From: Ruminococcus sp.
Lineage (GTDB): Bacteria; Bacillota; Clostridia; Oscillospirales; Ruminococcaceae
DNA length: 54,204 nucleotides
Direction of reading: 5' to 3'
Assembly: GCA_022768805.1 (NCBI GenBank)
Contig: JALELB010000053.1
Coordinates: 1 to 54,204, forward strand
In this document: in pieces, positions 34,809 through 42,657 of the stretch
Layout of the letters: each line of letters opens with the position of its first letter
Position numbering within the stretch: position 1 is the stretch's first letter
The notes under the pieces: model-generated
What the model saw: only the letters and a program-made list of their open reading frames with translations
What the model was told of the DNA's origin: nothing
Databases searched by the model: none
Program-made: the position numbers and the translations under genes

Positions 34809-35618
34809 ATGGCAACGATGGACGTAGAAAAAACGCCGTCCACTGCAGACAGCAGCGTGGAGATTATGCTGGATCAGGTTGGTATGGTATATCAGAATGC
34901 GGACGGAAAGGATGTAACAGCGCTGACCAGCGTATCGCTGGACATCCAGAAAGGGGAATTCGTTTCTCTGCTGGGACCTTCCGGCTGCGGGAAAACCACC
35001 CTGCTGCGGATTATCGCAGACCTGCTGCAGCCTACCTCCGGTACTGTGCGGATTGGCGGTGAGAGCCCCAGGGCTGCACGGCTCAAGCAGCGGTATGGCA
35101 TGGTATTTCAGAGCGCTGTGCTTTACGACTGGCGCACCGTCCGGAAAAATGTCATGCTGCCTCTGGATATCATGAAAGTGCCAAAGCAGGATAGGATCGA
35201 GCGGGCGGACAAGATGCTGAAGCTGGTTGGACTCAGCGACTTTGCAGACCACTATCCCCGGCAGCTCAGCGGCGGTATGCAGCAGAGAGTGGGTATTGCC
35301 AGAGCACTTGCAATCCGTCCGGAGATTCTGCTGATGGACGAGCCCTTTTCCGCACTGGATGAATTCACACGGGAAAAGCTCCATGAGGATCTGCTGCGGA
35401 TCTGGCGCAAAACCAATAAAACCATTATTTTTGTCACCCATAACATTCAGGAGTCTGTGTTCCTTTCAGACAGGGTCTGTGTACTGTCCCCCCATCCGGG
35501 GCGGCTGTCCGCCGTGGTGAATATTGACCTGCCTCGTCCAAGAACCATGGAAATGAAGGAAACACCCGAATTCAACGCCCTGGTTGCAAAGGTCAGAAAC
35601 AGCTTTGAGGGCGTGTGA
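34809..35618 (+). CDS. ABC transporter ATP-binding protein (nitrate/sulfonate/pyrimidine type)
   Basis: This 269-aa ATPase energises the importer formed with the next three genes. Visible are Walker A LGPSGCGKTTLL, the Q-loop VFQSAVLYDW, signature LSGGMQQRVGIARALA, Walker B ILLMDEPFSALDE and the H-loop FVTHNIQES. This is the SsuB/TauB/ThiZ-like branch. The ATG at 34809 has GGGAGG about 8 nt upstream. The frame stays open into the leader terminator (an ATG at 34752), but that start lacks a ribosome-binding site. Confidence 0.93.
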   Translation: MATMDVEKTPSTADSSVEIMLDQVGMVYQNADGKDVTALTSVSLDIQKGEFVSLLGPSGCGKTTLLRIIADLLQPTSGTVRIGGESPRAARLKQRYGMVFQSAVLYDWRTVRKNVMLPLDIMKVPKQDRIERADKMLKLVGLSDFADHYPRQLSGGMQQRVGIARALAIRPEILLMDEPFSALDEFTREKLHEDLLRIWRKTNKTIIFVTHNIQESVFLSDRVCVLSPHPGRLSAVVNIDLPRPRTMEMKETPEFNALVAKVRNSFEGV

Positions 35619-35640
35619 AGCAATACAGGAAGTGATGAAC

Positions 35641-36450
35641 ATGAAGAAGCTCAAGCAATTTATACACTCCGGCACCATGGTGACGCTGGTCTGGGTGCTT
35701 GGAATTGCAGCAGTCTGGGAGGGCTTTGCATTCTACGTTGCACAAACCAAGCGGACGCCGCTGAACGTGCTGCCCCATCTCTGGCAGATCATCGGTTCCT
35801 TTTTCAGCGATAAGATGATTACCGGCCAGATGACCATGATGCAGCTGATCGGTACCAGCTGTGGGGAAACCCTGTCCCGTGCGGCGGTGGGCTTTCTGAT
35901 CGGTACAGTGCTGGGCTTTCTGCTGGCGCTGCTGATGCATCTGTCCGGCATTGTAGAAAAGATCGCATTTCCCTACCTGATGATTATTCAGATGATTCCG
36001 ATTCTGGGTATGGCGCCTATCATCCTGGCCATCACAGGGGACATCAATACCTCCCGGATCGTGATAGCCGCAATCCTGACCTTTTACCCGGTTTCCACTA
36101 ATACACTGGCTGGATTCAAGGCAGTGGAAAAGGAAAAGCATGAGCTCATGTACAGCTATGCAGCAAGCAAATTCCAGCATTATATCAAAACCATTATTCC
36201 CTCCAGTATTCCGTATTTTTTCACCGGACTGAAGATTTCCGCACCCATGGCGATCACAGCCTCCATTCTGGTGGATACCCTGCAGGGTGGTAACGGATTG
36301 GGCTGTATGCTTTCCCAGTCCCTGAAAGGGGGCATGTCCAGACTGGTGTTCTGGGACATTGTCCTCATCAGCGCTGTGATCGGCATTCTGAGCTTTTATC
36401 TGATGGGACTGCTGGAAAAGCTGGTTTGTCCATATAAGCGGAAAAGCTGA
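35641..36450 (+). CDS. ABC transporter permease (first subunit)
   Basis: This 269-aa membrane protein has about six spans of the BPD-transport inner-membrane type. The EAA-like loop that contacts the ATPase is seen at ELMYSYAASKFQHYIKTIIP, followed by SIPYFFTGLKIS. The ATG at 35641 has AGGAAG about 8 nt upstream. It lies 22 bp after the ATPase gene. The operon encodes two non-identical permeases, implying a heterodimeric channel. Confidence 0.9.
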   Translation: MKKLKQFIHSGTMVTLVWVLGIAAVWEGFAFYVAQTKRTPLNVLPHLWQIIGSFFSDKMITGQMTMMQLIGTSCGETLSRAAVGFLIGTVLGFLLALLMHLSGIVEKIAFPYLMIIQMIPILGMAPIILAITGDINTSRIVIAAILTFYPVSTNTLAGFKAVEKEKHELMYSYAASKFQHYIKTIIPSSIPYFFTGLKISAPMAITASILVDTLQGGNGLGCMLSQSLKGGMSRLVFWDIVLISAVIGILSFYLMGLLEKLVCPYKRKS

Positions 36451-36464
36451 AGGAGGTGGCATAA

Positions 36465-37268
36465 ATGAAACAGGTAAAGCGCCTCATGCGTACTGCGCCG
36501 AATGTGCTTCTGCCCCTGGGTGCAGCAGTGCTGCTGTTTGTATTGTGGCAGACCCAGGTACTGCATAAGCTGCTGGGGACGGACACCATCACGCTGCCGC
36601 TTCCCACCCGGATCGGCGAGATCATCTCCCAGAACACCTCCGCCATCAGCCAGCATATTGAGATCACCCTGACGGTGGCGTTGGGGGGACTGCTGCTGGG
36701 TTCCCTGCTGGGCTACGGCATTGCGGTCATCGCAACCGTATTCCCCAAATGGGGAGCAGGCGGGCTGACCATTGTATCCGCCTTTAACGCTATTCCCATC
36801 GTGGCACTGGCGCCGGTTATCAACAACTGGACCCGGGATTTCAGCAGTGAGGTAAGTGCCCGGAGTACCCTGGCAAAGATCCTGGTAGTCACGATTTTCT
36901 GCACAGCCTCTATGAGCGTGAATGCCTTCCGTGGCTTGACAGAGCTCAAGCCCTTTTCAGAGGATCTGATGAAGACCTATGCGGCAAGACGTACCACTGT
37001 ATTTGCAAAGCTGAGACTGCCAAACAGTGTGCCCTATATCTTTACGGCACTGAAGGTCAGCGTTCCCGCAAGTGTCATCGGCGCCCTGGTCAGCGAATAT
37101 TTTGCTGAGGATACCGTGGGTGTGGGCAGACAGATCCGTGAAAATATCGTAAAGGGGCAATATCCGACAGCATGGGCATATATTGCGGTGGCTTGTCTGA
37201 TCGGTATCGCCATGTATGCGATTCTGATGATCGCAGAGCATTTTCTTCTCAAGCGCAGGAAGGGTTAA
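36465..37268 (+). CDS. ABC transporter permease (second subunit)
   Basis: This 267-aa permease is homologous to but distinct from the preceding one. Its EAA loop reads DLMKTYAARRTTVFAKLRLP, followed by SVPYIFTALKVS. It has about six spans and starts 14 bp after the first permease, with GGAGGTGG before the ATG. Both belong to the SsuC/ThiX-like family used for sulfonates, nitrate, thiamine precursors and pyrimidines. Confidence 0.9.
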   Translation: MKQVKRLMRTAPNVLLPLGAAVLLFVLWQTQVLHKLLGTDTITLPLPTRIGEIISQNTSAISQHIEITLTVALGGLLLGSLLGYGIAVIATVFPKWGAGGLTIVSAFNAIPIVALAPVINNWTRDFSSEVSARSTLAKILVVTIFCTASMSVNAFRGLTELKPFSEDLMKTYAARRTTVFAKLRLPNSVPYIFTALKVSVPASVIGALVSEYFAEDTVGVGRQIRENIVKGQYPTAWAYIAVACLIGIAMYAILMIAEHFLLKRRKG

Positions 37269-37315
37269 CTTTCCCGTGTCATACATCCCGTTAAAAAACA
37301 GAAAGGAAGATCATT

Positions 37316-38434
37316 ATGAAACACACAAGGAAATCTGCATTCGCCGTTGTTGCTGCCGTATTGGCATTGGCACAGCTGACTGCCTGCGGTACCGCAGAAA
37401 GCAGCAGTACACCCACATCCAGCAGCGCAGACACAGGTTCTTCCGCTGCATCTTCCGCATCCTCTGAAGAGATAATCAAGGAAGCTGCCGCGGCTGGAAA
37501 GATTGGAAACTGGGGATTGGGCAATGAGTATGAAATCCAGGCACTGCTGACCAAGTACGGACTTCCTACGGATTATATCACCCAGGACTTCACGATGGAT
37601 CAGTTTGATACGGATGCTGTAACCCTGGCGTCTGCCATGACCTACAACGAGCTGGGGCTGGTTGTTAACAGCTATGACGGCGGCTACAGCTACGGGGACA
37701 GCGTTGCAACCATTGATATGAACGATGAGGGCGTGGCGATGCTGGAGGACAATCTGTTTTGCTCCAAGGCCTTTGCCCAGTCCAACCCGAATACGGTCAA
37801 GGCATTTGTATCCGCTTCCATGAAGGGCTGGTACTACGCTTGTGAGCATCCGGATGAGGCTGCGCAGATCGTCTTTGAGGCGGGCTCCTCGGTTTCTGCG
37901 GATCACCAGGCTTATATGGCAAAAGAAGTTGCCAAGCTGGTAACAACGGATATGAATGGAAATAGCGTTTCCGCCGACAAGGTGGGGGAGATGCAGGATG
38001 ATGCTATGCAGCAGACCCTGGATCTGGCGAAAAAGTATATCCTTCTGGAGGATGCATCCGCTAAGGACAAGCTCCAGGCTATGACGCTGGATGACATCCG
38101 GTCCAAGGATTACCTCACCTATGACAAGGAAAAGGACGGAGCAGTAGAGAAATCTGCAGTGTCCGTACCGCTCAAGTGGCTGCCGCAGGCACAGTTCATG
38201 GGCTATTATGTGGCAAAGGCAAAGGGCTATTATGACGAGGTAGGGCTGGATGTGACCATCGTATCCGGCGGCGGCGATATCTCCGAAACAACAGCCGTTT
38301 ACAACGGTACCGTGGATTTCGGTGTTACATGGGTATCCAACCTGATCAATGCAAATGCCGGCGGTATGGATCTGCTGGAGGTTGCACAGGTATATCAGCG
38401 GTCCGGTCTGGTTCTGGTGTACAAAAAGAAGTAA
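37316..38434 (+). CDS. Circularly permuted NMT1/THI5-like substrate-binding lipoprotein
   Basis: This 372-aa lipoprotein (LTAC, Cys24) is followed by a Ser/Thr/Ala-rich tether (about 27-52). In ordinary NMT1/THI5 proteins the mature chain starts with a KWLPQAQFxGYYVAxxKG-type segment and later has GxxVGNWGxGNEYE. Here the order is reversed: GKIGNWGLGNEYEIQALL is at 61-78, and VPLKWLPQAQFMGYYVAKAK followed by GLDVTIVSGGGDI and VAQVYQRSGLVLVYKKK fills 284-372. The natural termini are thus joined near residue 279. All segments are present, so the fold should be intact. Substrate is inferred as a pyrimidine base from the operon. SD AAAGGAAG precedes the ATG. Confidence 0.88.
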   Translation: MKHTRKSAFAVVAAVLALAQLTACGTAESSSTPTSSSADTGSSAASSASSEEIIKEAAAAGKIGNWGLGNEYEIQALLTKYGLPTDYITQDFTMDQFDTDAVTLASAMTYNELGLVVNSYDGGYSYGDSVATIDMNDEGVAMLEDNLFCSKAFAQSNPNTVKAFVSASMKGWYYACEHPDEAAQIVFEAGSSVSADHQAYMAKEVAKLVTTDMNGNSVSADKVGEMQDDAMQQTLDLAKKYILLEDASAKDKLQAMTLDDIRSKDYLTYDKEKDGAVEKSAVSVPLKWLPQAQFMGYYVAKAKGYYDEVGLDVTIVSGGGDISETTAVYNGTVDFGVTWVSNLINANAGGMDLLEVAQVYQRSGLVLVYKKK

Positions 38435-38463
38435 CCGGATCTCCGTTTTCTCCTTATACAGGC

Positions 38464-38522
38464 GCCTTCCCCCGGGAAGGCTGTCTGTACAGCGGAATCA
38501 ACGTGCTGGTTCCGCTGTACAG
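38464..38522 (+). promoter_or_regulatory. Tandem intercistronic hairpins after the binding-protein gene
   Basis: GCCTTCC/GGAAGGC (38464-38481) is followed by a 13-bp perfect stem CTGTACAGCGGAA/TTCCGCTGTACAG (38485-38522, 12-nt loop). No T tract follows, so these look like mRNA-stabilising or partial-termination structures that would favour expression of the upstream lipoprotein. Confidence 0.55.
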
Positions 38523-38585
38523 GCAAAAAGCCGGGAGCGGCACGGGGCTGCTCTGAACGGAAAAGGAATAAGGGAGGTACATGAT

Positions 38586-39941
38586 ATGGATCTGATTATC
38601 AAAAACGGTACGGTGGTTACCCCGTCCGGCATGTTCAGGGCGGATGTGGGCGTTCAGGATGGAAAAATTGTGGAGATTGCCGCAAGCATTTCCGCTGAAG
38701 CCAAAGAAGTGGCGGATGCAGCCGGCAAGCTGGTGCTGCCCGGCGCCATTGACGGACATACCCATCTGGCCATGCCCTTCGGGGGTACCATTTCTTCAGA
38801 TGACTATTTTGCAGGCACCAGAGCAGCTGCCTGCGGCGGCACCACCACTGTGTTCGATTTTGCCATGCAGGATTTCGGCGAGTCCATGGTGGATACCATC
38901 AAGCGCCGGGATGCGATGTGTGCGCCGAATGCGGCGGTAGACTATGCATTTCATGTTGCGGTAAAGGATGTGTCCGGCAGGCTGCTGGATACCCTGGAGG
39001 AGGCTGTAGCATACGGGGTACCCACCTTCAAGGTGTTTATGGTGTATGATTTCGGTGTGGATGACGGCGTGTTCTATCAGGTGCTGAAAAAAGCAAAAAG
39101 CTGCGGCGCCCTGATTGAGGTGCATGCGGAAAACCGGGATATTATTGCAGCTCGTATAAAGGAATACCTGGCTGAGGGCAAGACCGGTGCCTGGTATCAT
39201 TATCTGTCCCGGCCGGAATTTGTAGAGGCAGAGGCGGATATGCGGGCGATCCAGTGGGCAAAGGCTCTGCAGGCACCCCTGTATATTGTGCATCTCGCCA
39301 ATAAACAGGGTGTGGAGGCCGTGACCAGGGCGCAGCAGGAGGGCTATGAAATCTACGCAGAAACCTGTCCCCAGTACCTGGAATTTACCAGTGAGGTATA
39401 CAAGCGGCCGGACGGCAGGAACTTTATCTGTTCGCCGCCCATGAAAGGGGAGGAAAGCCGGCAGGCTTTGTGGAACGCCATCAACACCGGCGTTATCTCC
39501 ACGCTGGCAACGGATCACTGTCCTTTCCAGAGCTATGAGAAGGACTGGGGCAAGGACGATTTCACCAAGGTGCCCAACGGCTGTGCCGGTATTGAAAATA
39601 TGTATCCCTACATGCTGGCGGCGGCCAATGCAGGAAAGATCACCTTTGAAAAGGCAGTGGAGCTTTGTGCTGCCAATCCGGCACGGATCTTCGGCTGCAA
39701 GGATAAGGGCGCTGTGGCCATCGGCAAGGATGCGGATCTGGTGATCTATGATCCGGAAAAGGATTTCACCATTACCAATGAAAAGATGCATTCCGACTGC
39801 GATCACACCATATGGGAGGGCGTCAGCCTGCATGGCTATCCGGTGGCAACCTATTCCCGGGGCAGACTGGTTTACCGGGACGGGGAATTTGTCGGAGAGC
39901 GGGGTTGGGGAAAATTTGTAAAGCGCAGCCGGACGAACTGA
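38586..39941 (+). CDS. hydA: Dihydropyrimidinase (hydantoinase family)
   Basis: The enzyme opens the ring of dihydrouracil or dihydrothymine to the N-carbamoyl beta-amino acid. The 451-aa cyclic amidohydrolase shows the metal motif GAIDGHTHLAMPFGG, the likely carbamylated lysine in TFKVFMVYD, histidines in EVHAENRD and IVHLANKQG, and the aspartate in LATDHCPF. It also fits allantoinase or hydantoinase, but the adjacent PreA-like gene makes dihydropyrimidinase the best call. The ATG at 38586 has GGGAGGT about 8 nt upstream. The N-terminal extension in the open frame overlaps the hairpins and is not used. Confidence 0.9.
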   Translation: MDLIIKNGTVVTPSGMFRADVGVQDGKIVEIAASISAEAKEVADAAGKLVLPGAIDGHTHLAMPFGGTISSDDYFAGTRAAACGGTTTVFDFAMQDFGESMVDTIKRRDAMCAPNAAVDYAFHVAVKDVSGRLLDTLEEAVAYGVPTFKVFMVYDFGVDDGVFYQVLKKAKSCGALIEVHAENRDIIAARIKEYLAEGKTGAWYHYLSRPEFVEAEADMRAIQWAKALQAPLYIVHLANKQGVEAVTRAQQEGYEIYAETCPQYLEFTSEVYKRPDGRNFICSPPMKGEESRQALWNAINTGVISTLATDHCPFQSYEKDWGKDDFTKVPNGCAGIENMYPYMLAAANAGKITFEKAVELCAANPARIFGCKDKGAVAIGKDADLVIYDPEKDFTITNEKMHSDCDHTIWEGVSLHGYPVATYSRGRLVYRDGEFVGERGWGKFVKRSRTN

Positions 39942-39961
39942 CGAGGAAAGGAAGGATTCCC

Positions 39962-41422
39962 ATGCTGAACATTTGCAGCGAGGCGGCAAGATGTCTGCTT
40001 TGCGACCGGGCGGGTTGCACAGCTGCCTGTCCCAAGGGCTTTGACCCTGCCGGCATGCTCCGGTCGGTTCGGTTTGAGAATGCTGCCGGGGCTGCATGGA
40101 AAGTGGATGCTGCCGGGTGCGCAGCATGCGAAGGCCCATGTGAAAAGGCGTGTTTGCATGATGATTTCCCCCTGCGGATCCGCCAGGTGGCAGCCGCTCT
40201 GCCCGGACGGCATGCGGGACCGGAATACAGCAATCTGGCCATTGACTTTCTGGGCGTGCATTGCGAAAATCCCTTTTTCCTTTCCTCCTCCGTGGTGGCA
40301 AGCAGCTATGAGATGTGCGCACGGGCGCTGTCCATGGGCTGGGCGGGGGTTGTATACAAGACCATCGGTCTGTTCATCCCTCAGGAGGTTTCTCCCCGGT
40401 TTGATGCTATCGGCAAGGAGGGAACGCCCTTTGTAGGGTTCCGGAATCTGGAGCAGATTTCGGATCATGACCCGGATGAAAACTTTGAAATTCTTCGCCG
40501 CCTGAAGGCTGCATTCCCGGAAAAGGTGATTGTATCCTCCATTATGGGTCGCAGTGAGGCGGAATGGACAGAGCTTGCCCGGCGTTCGGAGCAGGCGGGG
40601 GCGGATATCATTGAATGCAATTTCTCCTGTCCGCAGATGTGCGGCAATGGGCTTGGCTCGGACGTGGGACAGGATCCGGAGCTTGTACGTGCATACACCG
40701 CTGCGGTGAAAAAGGGAACAGGGCTGCCGGTGCTGGCGAAAATGACGCCGAATCTGGCCAATATGGAGCCGCCCGCCATTGCTGCTTGTGCAGCGGGGGC
40801 GGATGGACTGGCGGCCATCAACACGGTCAAGAGTATTACGGGGGTGGACCTGGAGGATCTGGTACCCCTGCCCCGGGTGGATGGCAGATCTGCGGTTTCC
40901 GGTTATTCCGGCAAGGCAGTTAAGCCCATTGCCCTGCGGTTTATTCATGATATGGCGGTATGCAGCCAGCTGCAGGGCGTGCCCATCAGCGGCATGGGCG
41001 GCATGGAAACCTGGCGGGACGCAGCGGAGTTTCTGACGCTGGGCTGTTCCAATCTGCAGATTACCACAGCAGTGATGCAGTACGGCTACCGGATTATTGA
41101 TGACCTGCTGTTCGGGCTGTCCGATTACCTGAAAACCCACGGCTTCTCAACTGTGGGTCAGCTGGTGGGCAGAGCGCTGGATCAGGTGGTGCCGGCGGAG
41201 AAGCTGAACCGGAGCACCCTGGTGTATCCGAAGTTTGACCATTCCCGGTGCCTGGGCTGCGGCAGATGCTGTATCAGCTGTAGGGATGGGGGACACCAGG
41301 CCATCACCATGCAGAAGGGAAAGCCGGCGCTGGATGCTGCAAGCTGTGTGGGATGCCATTTATGTCGTCTGGTTTGTCCGGCAGGTGCCATCGGTGTCAG
41401 CCGTCGGATGCCTAAGCCCTAG
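39962..41422 (+). CDS. preA: PreA-like dihydropyrimidine dehydrogenase with fused N-terminal Fe-S module
   Basis: The enzyme reduces uracil/thymine to the dihydro form. Residues 1-82 carry two cysteine groups (C11-x2-C14-x4-C19-x3-C23 and C53-x2-C56-x3-C60-x3-C64), as in the N-terminal Fe-S domain of PreT, GltD and DPD. Residues 90-400 are the FMN domain (IECNFSCPQMCG, GSDVGQDPELV, LAKMTPNLANM, INTVKSITGVDL, SGYSGKAVKPIALRF), close to E. coli PreA. The C terminus binds two [4Fe-4S] clusters (CLGCGRCCISC, CVGCHLCRLVC). FAD/NAD(P)H domains are absent and no preT is nearby, so the electron donor is unclear. The 486-aa product starts at 39962 behind AAAGGAAGG. Confidence 0.9.
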   Translation: MLNICSEAARCLLCDRAGCTAACPKGFDPAGMLRSVRFENAAGAAWKVDAAGCAACEGPCEKACLHDDFPLRIRQVAAALPGRHAGPEYSNLAIDFLGVHCENPFFLSSSVVASSYEMCARALSMGWAGVVYKTIGLFIPQEVSPRFDAIGKEGTPFVGFRNLEQISDHDPDENFEILRRLKAAFPEKVIVSSIMGRSEAEWTELARRSEQAGADIIECNFSCPQMCGNGLGSDVGQDPELVRAYTAAVKKGTGLPVLAKMTPNLANMEPPAIAACAAGADGLAAINTVKSITGVDLEDLVPLPRVDGRSAVSGYSGKAVKPIALRFIHDMAVCSQLQGVPISGMGGMETWRDAAEFLTLGCSNLQITTAVMQYGYRIIDDLLFGLSDYLKTHGFSTVGQLVGRALDQVVPAEKLNRSTLVYPKFDHSRCLGCGRCCISCRDGGHQAITMQKGKPALDAASCVGCHLCRLVCPAGAIGVSRRMPKP

Positions 41423-41478
41423 AAATCCTGCACCGGGTGTGCCTGAAGAAATCTGATGCAAGCAAGGGGGGGAGTTGT

Positions 41479-42639
41479 ATGCCGATCTCGCTGGCAAGAC
41501 TTTGTGAAAACACCGAAAAGAGCTATCAGCTCCGGCTGATCGCCGGACGTGACGGGCTGGACAATCCTGTCCGCTGGGTGCATATGATTGAGGATCCGGA
41601 GGTAACGGGGTTTATTCACGGCAACGAGCTGGTGTTTACCACCGGCATCCGGCAGCGGGGCGTGGACTGGCTGCTGGAATTTGTGGTGAATCTCCGGGAG
41701 AACGGAGCGGTGGGGCTTGTGGTGAATCTTGGGCCATATATCACCTCTATTCCGCCCCAGGTAATCGTCTACTGCGAGCAGAATGCTTTCCCGCTGTTTA
41801 CCATCCCCTGGGAGGAGCATATCATTGACGTGACCTATGATTTCTGTCACCGGATTGTCAGCAGCGAGGAGATTGAAACCAGTGTGGCGGCAGCCTTCCG
41901 GAATCTGATTTTCTCTCCGGACAAGGAGGAGGGCTACCGTACCACCATGCTGCGCAGCGGCTTTCATAACGAGAGCAGCTATACCATTATGGCGCTGCGG
42001 CTGAAAACCAGCAGGAAAATCCGGAAGCTGTCGGATCTGTGGAAGCAGTACAGCTTCTCCATGGGGCGGATCTTAAAAAAATCCCCTTACCCTGCATGCA
42101 TGTTCCAGCAGGAAAATAATCTGATTCTGGTGCGGCAGAAGTCCTCCCCGGCAGAGATGAAACGGCTCTATACTGCCATTGAGCGGCTGCTGGATAAGCA
42201 GGATAGCCTGTATGCCGGCATCAGCACTGTGGAGGAGGGCTGGAGCAGGATTCCGGTGTTGTATAATGAAGCGGTATCCGCCGTAACGGTGGCCTGCCAG
42301 CGCAGGGTGCCCTGTATGGAGTATGCGGATCTGGGAATCTATAAGGTGCTGTTCGGCGTGCGGGATCCTTCCATTCTGTCGGACTATGTAAAGTCCACGC
42401 TGGGGGTGCTGATGGAATATGACCAGAAGAACAATACGGATTATATGCGGACTCTCCGGGTATATCTGGACAGCAACGGCAGCGTGCAGCAGGTGGCACA
42501 GCAGCTGAACTTTCACCGGAATACGGTGAATTATAAGATGAAAATGATCCGGGAGATCCTGCACACGGAGCTGCGGGACACGGACAAGATGAACTATATG
42601 TTGGCGTTCTGTATCATGGAGATGCTGGGCGCCGTGTAA
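41479..42639 (+). CDS. PucR-family transcriptional regulator
   Basis: This 386-aa regulator has the N-terminal PucR ligand-type domain (ISLARLCENTEKSYQLRLIA and on, to about 120) and a C-terminal CdaR/PucR helix-turn-helix (VQQVAQQLNFHRNTVNYKMK). Relatives activate purine, gamma-aminobutyrate or proline catabolism genes in response to a metabolite. Its place inside the operon makes it the likely local activator of the pyrimidine genes. SD GGGGGGAG lies 4 nt before the ATG. Confidence 0.9.
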   Translation: MPISLARLCENTEKSYQLRLIAGRDGLDNPVRWVHMIEDPEVTGFIHGNELVFTTGIRQRGVDWLLEFVVNLRENGAVGLVVNLGPYITSIPPQVIVYCEQNAFPLFTIPWEEHIIDVTYDFCHRIVSSEEIETSVAAAFRNLIFSPDKEEGYRTTMLRSGFHNESSYTIMALRLKTSRKIRKLSDLWKQYSFSMGRILKKSPYPACMFQQENNLILVRQKSSPAEMKRLYTAIERLLDKQDSLYAGISTVEEGWSRIPVLYNEAVSAVTVACQRRVPCMEYADLGIYKVLFGVRDPSILSDYVKSTLGVLMEYDQKNNTDYMRTLRVYLDSNGSVQQVAQQLNFHRNTVNYKMKMIREILHTELRDTDKMNYMLAFCIMEMLGAV

Positions 42640-42657
42640 GAGAAAGGATGAGAACTC

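Noticed and set aside
36465..38434. Assembly error as the cause of the rearranged binding protein
   Set aside because: The reading frame is intact, with its own ribosome-binding site, lipoprotein signal, tether and stop. No segment is duplicated or missing, so a true permutation is simpler than a misassembly. It cannot be fully excluded without reads.
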